NCBI GenBank assembly: GCA_001873365.1
Contig: MNYZ01000058.1
Location: 50,109-114,108 of the forward strand
Reading direction: 5' to 3'
DNA from: Oscillatoriales cyanobacterium CG2_30_40_61
Lineage (GTDB): Bacteria > Cyanobacteriota > Cyanobacteriia > Cyanobacteriales > Microcoleaceae
DNA length: 64,000 nt
The notes beneath the pieces are model-generated. The model made no database searches. It was not told the DNA's origin and saw only the letters and a list, made by a program, of their open reading frames with translations. Positions within the stretch are counted from its first letter, which is position 1, and each line of letters starts with the position of its first letter. This document shows, piece by piece, positions 56,357 through 64,000 of the stretch. The position numbers were made by a program, and so were the translations under genes.

Positions 56357-58321
56357 TTAACTAACCAGATGAATTTTGGCACTTCTCAACTCTTTTTGAA
56401 TAGAAATCGCTTTTCCTAAAGAGGAAATTGCTTCGGGATATTGTTTTAACTTCGACAATAAAGAACCTCGATAACGCCAGGTTTCGGCATCATCGGACTG
56501 ACAGGAAAGAGCCGCATCATAGGATGCTAAAGCTTCAGGATATTGCTCTAATTTTTCTAAACAGACCCCTTTAGATCGCCAGGATTCTGATGAATCTGGT
56601 TTTAAATTAATCGCTTGTTCATAAACAGCGATCGCTTCTGAATATTGTTGTAGTTTAACTAAAATTTCTCCACATTCAAAACAAGTTTCGTAACTATCGG
56701 GTTTAATTGTTATGGCTTTTTTGTAGGACTCTAATGCTTCAGCATTTTGGTTTAGTTTTCCTAAAATATTACCTTGAATTTTGAATAATTCAAAGTTATT
56801 AGGATTTAAAGTTAATGCTTTTTCTAATGATTCTAATGCTTCTTGATAACGTTGTAAAGCCGATAAAGCATTGGCTTGATTTAACCATAATTCTGATTTA
56901 TTAGGATTCAGTTTAATTGCTTGCTCATAGGATGCGATCGCTTCTTCATAACGTTCTAATTTTGCTAAAACATTGCCTCGATTATGCAGGGTTTCATATT
57001 TATCAGGAGCAATTTCTAAGGCTTTATTGTATGATTCTAAGGCTTCATCAAACCGTTTAAATTTTCTTAATAAAGCTCCACGATTATGCCATGATTCATA
57101 ATCATTTGGTTTAATTTTAATCGCTTGGTCATAGGATTCAATTGCTTCTGCATACCGTTGTAACCGCACTAAAATATTGCCTCGGTTGTACCAATTTTCA
57201 TATTTTTTTGGTTGTAAATTCACACATTTATCATAGTCTGATAACGCTTCGTGATACCGTTGTAATTTAACTAGAACTCCAGCTTTTTTATACCATGCTT
57301 GCTCTAAATTAGCATTAGCTTGAATGGCTTTTTCTAAATAATTTAAAGCCTGATTTAACTGACCTTCTATTATAAAAGATTCTGCTTTTTTTAAATAATC
57401 ATCACCAATCATTAACTCAGAAAATTGTTCGGATTCGGCAGTTATAAATACATCAGAAATAACTAATTTTTCAGGTTCAGAAGATTTTGATAAACCATTC
57501 AAATAAATCCGTTTTTGATCGGGTAATATCGGGATATTCTTTGCGGTTTCTAAGGTTTTTTCTTGTAAGTCTTTTAAAGTTTGGTCTTTAATATCTTGAA
57601 CCTCAGAAATCATAGCTTGTAACCGGAATACAAATTGGGATTTAAGGGTTTCTACCTGTTCAATAGAAGACTTAGAAAAATTAGCTTCTCGGGTTAAAAA
57701 ATCAAGGGATTCCTGGGCTGTTCCTATTTGTACTTCTAATTCTTTAATTAACTGTTGATAACGCTGTTTGGAGGCTTTTAGTTGTGCTTCTAAATTATCA
57801 ATTTGATTTAATTGTTTTTGAGCTTGAGTAACAATCTCTTTAACGATTAAGCGACGCACTAACCAAAAGAATAAAATTGTCACACTGGGAATTAAGGTGG
57901 CGACAATTAATAAAGTATTCAGTAAGGTAATTGTTTGACTAAATTCATAATTTAACGCAGAATCGGGGCTAATTTGCGCGACAGAAATAGGAGTTGTGAT
58001 TGCACTTTGGGCTTTCCCCTGACCCATTTTAACTAATTTTGCTAACCAAGTTTGCTCCAGAACATTAGTCATCGATAATGATGCCAGTTCTTTTGAGGAA
58101 GATTCTGTTATACTAAATGATGGACTGCCAATCATTTCTGGCATACTAGCGGCTAAATTAGGAGCTAATGCAATAATTTCGACTGCATCAGCCGCGTGAC
58201 CCGCTTCGGAAGCATTGGGGAGAGGACTTATATTTTGTTCGGGGGTGGAACTGGCTTGAACACAGGAGTCTTGAGCAACAAGGGCTGCTAAGGTTAAAAG
58301 GGTAACTGTCGATAACCGCAT
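56357..58321 (-). CDS. Membrane-anchored TPR protein
   Basis: 654 residues. A signal peptide (LSTVTLLTLAALVAQDSCVQA) and a membrane helix (about 129-152, LLIVATLIPSVTILFFWLV) frame a Ser/Ala-rich segment. A long coiled coil follows (about 155-250). Residues about 305-650 hold around ten 34-residue TPRs with the pattern ..W...G..L..L.RY.EA..SYD.A.......  (for example YENWYNRGNILVRLQRYAEA). So the TPRs are on the cytoplasmic side if the signal is cleaved and the helix is inward. It is a scaffold; partner unknown. Only the extracytoplasmic part is unusual in its length. Confidence 0.88.
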   Translation of the reverse strand: MRLSTVTLLTLAALVAQDSCVQASSTPEQNISPLPNASEAGHAADAVEIIALAPNLAASMPEMIGSPSFSITESSSKELASLSMTNVLEQTWLAKLVKMGQGKAQSAITTPISVAQISPDSALNYEFSQTITLLNTLLIVATLIPSVTILFFWLVRRLIVKEIVTQAQKQLNQIDNLEAQLKASKQRYQQLIKELEVQIGTAQESLDFLTREANFSKSSIEQVETLKSQFVFRLQAMISEVQDIKDQTLKDLQEKTLETAKNIPILPDQKRIYLNGLSKSSEPEKLVISDVFITAESEQFSELMIGDDYLKKAESFIIEGQLNQALNYLEKAIQANANLEQAWYKKAGVLVKLQRYHEALSDYDKCVNLQPKKYENWYNRGNILVRLQRYAEAIESYDQAIKIKPNDYESWHNRGALLRKFKRFDEALESYNKALEIAPDKYETLHNRGNVLAKLERYEEAIASYEQAIKLNPNKSELWLNQANALSALQRYQEALESLEKALTLNPNNFELFKIQGNILGKLNQNAEALESYKKAITIKPDSYETCFECGEILVKLQQYSEAIAVYEQAINLKPDSSESWRSKGVCLEKLEQYPEALASYDAALSCQSDDAETWRYRGSLLSKLKQYPEAISSLGKAISIQKELRSAKIHLVS

Positions 58322-58391
58322 AAGTGTTAATTCGTTTATGGGGAGTGCTGTTCTATCTTACGAATTAACCCCGCTTGATCAGGATTTTACA

Positions 58392-58563
58392 GCAGAAACC
58401 CGGTTTCTAAACTAGATCTATTGATTTTATTAATAGACTAATGCAGAAACCCGGTTTCTAAACTAGATCTATTGATTTTATTAATAGACTAATGCAGAAA
58501 CCCGGTTTCTAAACTAGATCTATTGATTTTAGTAATAGACTAATGCAGAAACCCGGTTTCTAA
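58392..58563. repeat. 51-bp tandem repeat, 3.4 copies
   Basis: Units start at 58392, 58443, 58494 and 58545 (last one partial), almost identical; one base differs in the third copy. Each begins GCAGAAACCCGGTTTCT, in which AGAAACC/GGTTTCT form a 7-bp palindrome, and contains TCTATT/AATAGA as a second hairpin. Non-coding; it lies between the TPR gene and the tandem PTPS gene. The head sequence also occurs inside the MITE copies. Confidence 0.93.
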
Positions 58564-58578
58564 TTTTGTTTCTAATTT

Positions 58579-59451
58579 TCAAACCTGAGCCAAAACAGGC
58601 TGTTGAATTTGAGAAAGGGTAGACTCAGATTCCGTATTTGTACAATACACTTCACAGGAATTATTCGGGCTTTCAATCAGTTTGATTTTATGCAATTGTG
58701 CCCCTAAATCTTGAATCGGTTTTTGCAACAAATCTCGGATATGAACCGCAATATTTTCCGCCGTTGGTACAACTTTAGAAAAATAGGGAATATCTTTATT
58801 TAAAAACGTATGATCAAAGGGTTCGACAACATAATCATCAATAACTCTTTGTAACCCTTCTAAGTCTACAATCATCCCCGTCCGAGGATCAACTTCCCCT
58901 TTAACTGTTACTTCTAAATGGTAATTATGACCATGACCGTTAGGACGGGCACATTTGCCATAAATTTCACAATTATCCTCAAAACTGAGGTCGGGATGGG
59001 CCAGCCGATGGGCGGCGCTAAAATGGGTACTAATAGTTAGATAGGCTTCCATGTCGTTTCCTTGATAATCGGCCCAGAGTTCGGGATGTTCAAATAGTTG
59101 AATATTGGTGAGGGGAAGATGGGGGGCCAACCGACGCCAAATTGCCTGGGCCAGAGCTTCCGTAGTCGGTAGGGTTTGCTGAAATTCTGGCCAAACATCA
59201 TTCAGGTAGGAAAAGTCTAAATGGTCGGTGACTTCCCGTTTCAGGGTGTGTTTGACATCGGACAGGTTCAACACCATGCCATATTCATCGAGTTCTCCGA
59301 CCATGGACACATACAAAACATAGTTATGTCCATGTCCAGGGGCGCGAGATGTGGGGCCAAACCGCTTCAGGTTCTCGGTGGCGCTCAATTCGGGCAACCA
59401 ATACCGATGACTGGCGGAAAATTGCGCCCGACGGGTGATCACGCATTCCAT
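58579..59451 (-). CDS. Tandem PTPS / 6-carboxytetrahydropterin synthase-like protein
   Basis: 290 residues, two PTPS-fold domains in one chain (about 1-132 and 135-275). In the second domain the zinc histidines (His149, His173, His175) and the catalytic cysteine (Cys167 in IYGKCARPNGHGHNY) are present. In the first, zinc-type histidines (His15, His40, His42) remain, but the segment FGPTSRAPGHGHNY lacks the cysteine. So one half is likely active and the other structural or altered. Family role: conversion of dihydroneopterin triphosphate to a 6-substituted tetrahydropterin (queuosine or pterin routes). The precise product is uncertain. Cytoplasmic. Confidence 0.9.
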   Translation of the reverse strand: MECVITRRAQFSASHRYWLPELSATENLKRFGPTSRAPGHGHNYVLYVSMVGELDEYGMVLNLSDVKHTLKREVTDHLDFSYLNDVWPEFQQTLPTTEALAQAIWRRLAPHLPLTNIQLFEHPELWADYQGNDMEAYLTISTHFSAAHRLAHPDLSFEDNCEIYGKCARPNGHGHNYHLEVTVKGEVDPRTGMIVDLEGLQRVIDDYVVEPFDHTFLNKDIPYFSKVVPTAENIAVHIRDLLQKPIQDLGAQLHKIKLIESPNNSCEVYCTNTESESTLSQIQQPVLAQV

Positions 59452-59577
59452 AAAATCTGAGCCAGATGGATGTTGTTAAGTTATATAAACTTATTTTAAT
59501 CTTTTTTGATGATAATTTCAACTTTGATTCCCTATTCCCATAATTTAATAGATAATCCCCAGACCTGACCTCTTCTG

Positions 59578-60258
59578 TTATAAAATTTTCTTCATTTCTT
59601 CTTGAGCTTCTCGACGGGAACCCGATGCCATTCTAAACATTTCTTGGCCCGTATGTAGAGACGAATAGTCATAATTTAAGGTAAAGGTTTCTAATTCATT
59701 CAGTCCATCTTCTAAATGATTCAGGGTATAATAAATATGGGCTGCAACCCCAGCAACTGGGGAGGGATTTCGTCGAGAACGAAAAAGGTTTTGAGCTTGA
59801 CTCAAAAAGTTTTTACAGAGTTCAATATAGGCTTGAAACTCCTCCATTAACTGATCATCAAAGGGATCGGCTGATAATTTATTGATTTCCGATTTTAGGG
59901 GTTTTAAAATTTGATTAATATAACGATTGATGGGTTTATAAACTTTATTAATCCAGATTGTTAATTCTGCATCGGCTTCCGTTGCTTGTTTTTTAACCTT
60001 GGAAACAAAGGGTTTTACGGAGTCGAAATCGGGATTTTTGCCTAAACCGATTTCTCGATCATAGGACTGACGTTTTTGCGGATCACTTAATACTTCATAA
60101 GCTGCATTAATCTGAATAATTAGGTTATGATCGGCCGCTTGATTTTGGCTATCAGGATGAAAAACTTTTGCTAATCGACGATAGGCTTGTTTGATTTCTG
60201 CGGCCGTCGCTGCGGGGTTAACTTCTAAGGTACTGTAGTAATTTTTGAGCGTAGTCAT
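59578..60258 (-). CDS. J-domain protein
   Basis: 226 residues. J domain at 1-70 with YSTLEVNPAATAAEIKQAYR and the Hsp70-contact tripeptide in KVFHPDSQNQ; the EVLSDPQKRQSYDRE end is typical. The remaining 150 residues are helical and charged with no zinc-finger or Gly/Phe region, so it is a class III (DnaJ-like) co-chaperone with its own client. No membrane helix. Stands alone, convergent with neither neighbour. The gene is complete. Confidence 0.9.
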   Translation of the reverse strand: MTTLKNYYSTLEVNPAATAAEIKQAYRRLAKVFHPDSQNQAADHNLIIQINAAYEVLSDPQKRQSYDREIGLGKNPDFDSVKPFVSKVKKQATEADAELTIWINKVYKPINRYINQILKPLKSEINKLSADPFDDQLMEEFQAYIELCKNFLSQAQNLFRSRRNPSPVAGVAAHIYYTLNHLEDGLNELETFTLNYDYSSLHTGQEMFRMASGSRREAQEEMKKIL

Positions 60259-60405
60259 ACCGATTGATCTAAGATTAATTAGGGATTCCTATAACATGGT
60301 TTTCAGACCTTATTGATTGTAGCGCGATCTCGATTGATCATGGCTAGTATTTTTTTCGGGGCTTTGGATTATCATTAATAGTATGAATTATAGTTCAGGG
60401 TTAAT

Positions 60406-61215
60406 ATGAAATTAGGTCAAGTATCAAGATTCAATATTCTACAGTATTTGGGTATCGGATTGGCTGTCTTCCTAACTTTAACTGGATGTCAAACTCTGTT
60501 TAAACCGCCAACAGCATCGCAGATTCATCTGAAACTAGGAAACCCCAGTCAAGCCACCACCGATCCTCAAAATTCTACTAATTTTTTAATCGAAAAACCG
60601 GAATTTGTCCTCTCTTATAATAGCACAACCGGAACAGCAAATTGGGTAAGTTGGCAACTGAATCCATCGTGGTTAGGAATAGTAAAACGTCAAAATAATT
60701 TTAGACCGGATGAGACTTTACCCGCAGGTTGGTATCAAGTTCAACCCAATGATTATCGCGGTACAGGTTATGATCGAGGTCATTTAGTCCCCTCGGGCGA
60801 TCGCACCAAGAACCTTGACCAGAATAGCACAACTTTTTTAATGACAAATATTATTCCCCAAGCCCCAAAATTAAATCGAGGTATTTGGAGTGATTTAGAA
60901 CAATACTGTCGAGATTTGCTTAAACAAGGCAAAGAATTATATATAATTACTGGTGTTGAAGGTAAATTTAAAACCATTGCCAAAGGTAAGGTAACTGTTC
61001 CAGCATGGAATTGGAAAGTTATCGTTATTTTAGATAAACCAAATCAAAAGATTACGGAAAATACCGGAATTATTGCGGTGAGAATGCCTAACTCTAATTC
61101 CTTCAAAAAGCATTGGCGAGATTATCAAGTTTCCGTCGATGAAATTGAAAAAAATACAGGATTAGATTTTTTAACTAATATTCCTAAAACCGTTCAAGAC
61201 AAACTAGAGCGTTAA
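60406..61215 (+). CDS. Exported DNA/RNA non-specific endonuclease (NucA type)
   Basis: 269 residues. A lipoprotein-type signal (LGIGLAVFLTLTGCQTLF) ends in Cys, so it is probably anchored outside. The beta-beta-alpha-metal nuclease has DRGHLVPSGDRT with the catalytic His and MTNIIPQAPKLNRGIW with the metal-binding Asn. It resembles NucA of Anabaena, a sugar-nonspecific nuclease. It would digest DNA/RNA outside the cell, for nutrient salvage or DNA uptake competition. The inhibitor gene nuiA is not next to it. Key residues intact. Confidence 0.9.
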   Translation: MKLGQVSRFNILQYLGIGLAVFLTLTGCQTLFKPPTASQIHLKLGNPSQATTDPQNSTNFLIEKPEFVLSYNSTTGTANWVSWQLNPSWLGIVKRQNNFRPDETLPAGWYQVQPNDYRGTGYDRGHLVPSGDRTKNLDQNSTTFLMTNIIPQAPKLNRGIWSDLEQYCRDLLKQGKELYIITGVEGKFKTIAKGKVTVPAWNWKVIVILDKPNQKITENTGIIAVRMPNSNSFKKHWRDYQVSVDEIEKNTGLDFLTNIPKTVQDKLER

Positions 61216-61390
61216 GATCATTAATAATATATGACAGACGCGCCATGGCTCATCTCTACTTTGAAGCCAGATCATCCCGAATCCTAGGATAATATAGCGA
61301 AATTGAGGAACAGCCAGGGTAAAAACAACTTCTAAATTAGTAGTCACTATCCTGATCGTTATACTTTCCCACTCTTAGAGAACATCTACA

Positions 61391-62122
61391 ATGTCTTTAA
61401 CTCAATCTTCTTCAATTAATCCCTGGAGTCTGATTACCGCGTTATCCTTAAGTTTAGGATTAGTGAGTATTCCCTTAATTGCTCCAGTTTTTGCCCAGGA
61501 ACAACGGATCAGAACTCTTACGGTAAGTGGCCAAGGAGTTGTAACTATTCCAACTACCCAAACCCAAGTACAGTTAGGGGTGGAAGTTTTGGGGAAAACT
61601 GCCGAGGAAGTTCAAACAGAAGCCGCCAAACGGACAGCCTCGGTGATAGAATTACTGCGATCGCGCAATGTTGAGAAACTCGAAACCACCGGAATTCGCC
61701 TCAACCCCACCTACAGTTATGCTAACGATCAACAACGATTAACCGGATATTCCGCCACCAATACCGTCAGTTTTAGATTAAACACCGAAAAAGTCGGAAG
61801 TCTGCTTGATGATGCCGTCAAAGCCGGAGCAACCCGCATTGATGGGATTAGTTTCATTGCCTCTGACCCCGAAATTAACGCCGCCCAACAACAGGCTTTA
61901 AAACTTGCCACCCAAGAAGCCGAAAGTCAAGCCAACGCCGTATTAAGTGCCCTGAATTTAACCAGTCGAGAAATTATCGGAATTCAAGTTAATAATGCCA
62001 GCGCCCCTGTTCCCATGCCCGTCATGTATAGAGCCGATGCCGTAGCAGCAGCCCCAGCTACCCCCGTTGTAGGCGGAGAACAGCAGGTCAGAGCCTCCGT
62101 CACCTTGCAAATTAGTTACTAG
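61391..62122 (+). CDS. Exported SIMPL-domain protein
   Basis: 243 residues. Signal peptide (SLITALSLSLGLVSIPLIAPVFA) ending before QEQRIRTLTV. The rest is a SIMPL (DUF541) domain: TVSGQGVVTIPTTQTQVQLG, KLETTGIRLNPTYSYANDQQ, GYSATNTVSFRLN, then GATRIDGISFIASDPE. The family is named for a mouse signalling protein; bacterial versions (oxidative stress protein YggE, BP26) are periplasmic and of loose function. The gene is whole and has a Gly/Val-rich end. Followed by a short repeat tract. Confidence 0.88.
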   Translation: MSLTQSSSINPWSLITALSLSLGLVSIPLIAPVFAQEQRIRTLTVSGQGVVTIPTTQTQVQLGVEVLGKTAEEVQTEAAKRTASVIELLRSRNVEKLETTGIRLNPTYSYANDQQRLTGYSATNTVSFRLNTEKVGSLLDDAVKAGATRIDGISFIASDPEINAAQQQALKLATQEAESQANAVLSALNLTSREIIGIQVNNASAPVPMPVMYRADAVAAAPATPVVGGEQQVRASVTLQISY

Positions 62123-62151
62123 GTAGGAGGTTCAATTCCCCTCTGTCCCCC

Positions 62152-62183
62152 ATTCGTAATTCGTAATTCGTAATTCGTAATTC
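62152..62183. repeat. ATTCGTA heptamer repeat
   Basis: Four and a half copies of the 7-base unit ATTCGTA in a row, directly before the promoter region of carA. A short tandem repeat of the kind common in filamentous cyanobacteria; it may vary in length between strains. Confidence 0.8.
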
Positions 62184-62276
62184 TCTAAAGTCATGTAATG
62201 ACAACACGGGACAAGATCCATGCCTTAGTCTGGAATAATATTGAGGTGATTCCAGATTCAAGGTAGATCAAATACA

Positions 62277-63428
62277 ATGTCCCTGACCTCTGCACAACCC
62301 GCTTTACTTGTTCTTGCTGATGGAACCGCCTACACGGGCTGGTCATTCGGCGCTCCGGGCACCGTAATTGGAGAAGTTGTCTTTAATACGGGTATGACCG
62401 GATATCAAGAAGTATTGACCGATCCCAGTTATTGCGGACAAATTGTCACCTTTACCTATCCTGAGTTGGGTAATACTGGCGTTAACTCCGAAGATGAAGA
62501 ATCCGTTCATCCCCATGTCCGAGGGGCGATTGCCCGTAATATTTGTCACCGTCCCAGTAATTGGCGTTCTACTCAGTCCCTACCCGACTATTTAAAACAG
62601 CACCATATCCCCGGTATTTATGGGATTGATACCCGCGCCCTGACTCGCAAAATTCGTACCGTGGGAGCGATGAATGGGGCAATTTCCACGGAAATTTTAG
62701 ATCCAGGGGAACTGCAAAATTTAGTTCAACAGGCTCCGAGTATGGCCGGGTTGAACCTGGTTAAAGAAGTCACCACCCAGCAACCCTATGAATGGTTGGA
62801 AGCTACAGACACCGCTTGGGAGTTTAGTGATTCTGCTACCGGAGATCAAAAAACCCGTTATACTGTCGTTGCCCTAGACTTTGGGGTAAAACGCAATATT
62901 CTGCGACGGTTAGCTAGTTATGGCTGTCGGGTGATTGTGGTTCCCGCTAATACATCCCCAGAGGATATTCTCAAATACAATCCCGATGGCATTTTCCTCT
63001 CTAATGGCCCTGGTGATCCGGCGGCTGTTACCGAAGGCATCGCCACCACGAAAGAATTAGTCAAGGCGGAAAAACCCGTATTTGGGATTTGTATGGGCCA
63101 TCAAATTTTGGGCCTATCCCTAGGGGCTGAAACCTTTAAGCTCAAATTTGGTCATCGGGGCTTAAATCAACCCGCAGGTCTGGCACAGCAACAAGTCGAA
63201 ATTACCAGTCAAAATCATGGGTTTGCGATTGATCCCGATACCTTGGCCTCAGATATCCAAATTACCCATCTGAATCTGAATGATCGCACCGTTGCGGGCT
63301 TGAAACACAAAACTTTACCTTTGTTTTCAGTTCAATATCACCCCGAAGCCAGTCCCGGCCCCCATGATGCTGACTATTTGTTTGAACGTTTTGTTCAGGC
63401 GATGCAGCAACAGCAAGAACAAAATTAA
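62277..63428 (+). CDS. carA: Carbamoyl-phosphate synthase small (glutaminase) chain
   Basis: 383 residues. The N-terminal CPSase_sm_chain domain has [20 protein letters not shown] and [20 protein letters not shown]. The class I glutaminase has the nucleophile in [11 protein letters not shown], and [13 protein letters not shown] gives the His-Glu of the triad. It hydrolyses glutamine and passes ammonia to CarB for arginine and pyrimidine synthesis. The carB gene is not next to it, as usual in cyanobacteria. The stop lies 93 bases before the STAS gene start. Confidence 0.97.
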   Translation: MSLTSAQPALLVLADGTAYTGWSFGAPGTVIGEVVFNTGMTGYQEVLTDPSYCGQIVTFTYPELGNTGVNSEDEESVHPHVRGAIARNICHRPSNWRSTQSLPDYLKQHHIPGIYGIDTRALTRKIRTVGAMNGAISTEILDPGELQNLVQQAPSMAGLNLVKEVTTQQPYEWLEATDTAWEFSDSATGDQKTRYTVVALDFGVKRNILRRLASYGCRVIVVPANTSPEDILKYNPDGIFLSNGPGDPAAVTEGIATTKELVKAEKPVFGICMGHQILGLSLGAETFKLKFGHRGLNQPAGLAQQQVEITSQNHGFAIDPDTLASDIQITHLNLNDRTVAGLKHKTLPLFSVQYHPEASPGPHDADYLFERFVQAMQQQQEQN

Positions 63429-63438
63429 AAGTCTCTCT

Positions 63439-63517
63439 CCCTCCTAACTCAGTAGACAATTCCTTGAAAAGCCCTTATACTAGATCGGCGATGTCAAGCT
63501 TTATGTAGTTAGGAGGG
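63439..63517 (+). promoter_or_regulatory. Internal promoter flanked by an 11-bp inverted repeat that covers the STAS Shine-Dalgarno
   Basis: TAGACA at 63453-63458 and TATACT at 63476-63481, spacer 17, make a credible promoter for the STAS gene. CCCTCCTAACT (63439-63449) is the exact complement of AGTTAGGAGGG (63507-63517), which holds the ribosome binding site. The left arm lies upstream of this promoter, so only read-through RNA from carA would hide the binding site. Confidence 0.5.
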
Positions 63518-63521
63518 TATC

Positions 63522-63890
63522 ATTCCTGAGCAACTGAATTTAACCGTGAGCCTGCGGGGTACACGGGATGTCCAAAACAATTATCAGATCTTCCGCCTGA
63601 CTGGATTGATGGATGCTTTCTCAGAAGGCACTTTTAGGAAGGTGGTGAGTAATTATATAGAAGAAGGCCCCAAGCACATTATATTGGATCTCTCTCAGAT
63701 AGATTTTGTAGACAGTTCGGGATTAGGGGCGCTCGTGCAGCTTGTGAAAAAAGCTCAACAGGGCGACGGAACTTTGCAGATTGTTTCCAATCCTCGTGTA
63801 ACTCAAACTGTTAAATTGGTTCGCTTGGAAACGTTTCTCTCTTTACAGCCATCTGTAGAAGATGCGATAAAAAACATCAAAAATACCTAG
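63522..63890 (+). CDS. STAS-domain anti-anti-sigma-like protein
   Basis: 122 residues from an ATT at 63522, or 114 from a GTG at 63546. AGGAGG lies at 63511-63516, five bases before ATT, but about 29 bases before the GTG, which is too far. The protein is a single STAS domain: NYQIFRLTGLMDAFSEGTF, then HIILDLSQIDFVDSSGLGAL with the serine that anti-sigma kinases phosphorylate. It probably takes part in partner switching; no kinase or phosphatase gene is next to it in this window. Cytoplasmic. Confidence 0.88.
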   Translation: MPEQLNLTVSLRGTRDVQNNYQIFRLTGLMDAFSEGTFRKVVSNYIEEGPKHIILDLSQIDFVDSSGLGALVQLVKKAQQGDGTLQIVSNPRVTQTVKLVRLETFLSLQPSVEDAIKNIKNT

Positions 63891-64000
63891 GTGTGAACGT
63901 CAATTGGGTACTGCCAACCCCGCTCAGGTGAGGATACTCAGTCAATGGGATCAGGCTGGAATAATCTTTACTACGACTTTTTAACGACTAACGAGTTAAT
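63891..64000. other. Right window edge, no gene called
   Basis: A plus-strand frame is open for about 35 codons (ending TTTTTAA near 63983) with readable LGTANPAQVRILSQWDQAG, but it lacks a clear start and is too short to judge. It could be an upstream leader of a gene beyond the window. Confidence 0.4.

Noticed and set aside
58392-58563. Possible CRISPR array
   Set aside because: The units abut without spacers and there are no cas genes; it is a plain tandem repeat.
63891-64000. Short open stretch at the right edge
   Set aside because: No clear start and it ends before the window does; not enough to call a gene.

Overview
The window is chromosomal DNA of a filamentous, Planktothrix/Oscillatoriales-like cyanobacterium. 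The evidence is the many HIP1 palindromes (GCGATCGC) inside genes, the low-to-moderate GC content, the small dispersed hairpin repeats between genes, and cyanobacterium-typical families: Ycf20/DUF565, DUF4079, a GUN4-domain protein kinase, plant-type glycerate kinase, an IMS/ARC6-type domain, a SulP/Usp pair, large hybrid kinases and a tandem PTPS fusion. The genus is inferred; no rRNA gene is present to fix it.

Layout. 1-6.3 kb: a GH31 alpha-glucosidase, then a leftward trio (glycosyltransferase, anchored unknown protein, K+ channel with a zinc ribbon). 6.8-20 kb: a signalling region with a CHASE3 hybrid kinase (PAS, two REC, HPt), a coiled-coil protein and ribD, then a run of a Cache/HAMP/PAS kinase, a lone REC, a REC-HK-REC hybrid and a REC-GGDEF protein. 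20-31.6 kb: an ABC exporter, secA followed by a probable small RNA, a lipoprotein, a bicarbonate-type SulP transporter with a Usp protein, a PRC-barrel protein and an ammonium transporter. 31.6-32.4 kb is a decay zone with an inverted repeat, an NB-ARC-type relic and a frameshifted DUF104 antitoxin gene. 32.5-43 kb: IMS-domain protein, glycerate kinase, Ycf20, GT39, DUF4079, ComEC, tRNA-Ser(CGA), a HAD phosphatase and a Ser/Thr kinase-GUN4 fusion. 43-46.7 kb: miaB, an unlisted 55-residue membrane protein, a UPF0175 antitoxin whose PIN-type toxin gene is split by a MITE, and a Uma2 protein. 46.8-64 kb: mostly housekeeping (S9 peptidase, Mla-type ATPase, YvcK-like protein, tsaE, pdhA, acyltransferase-like protein, RibD-type reductase, TPR protein, tandem PTPS, J-protein, NucA-type nuclease, SIMPL protein, carA, STAS protein).

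No intact insertion sequence, prophage or CRISPR array was seen. No clear new multi-gene system was found. The most promising leads are regulatory or small-scale: a promoter-plus-terminator small RNA after secA whose 5' end is complementary to the Yfr1 core motif as I remember it; a STAS gene with a probable ATT start and a Shine-Dalgarno that an upstream arm could hide; a toxin gene cut by a MITE with its reading frame recoverable on both sides; a small gene at 25.1 kb that appears frameshifted; and a protein kinase with a long insert between HRD and DFG fused to GUN4.
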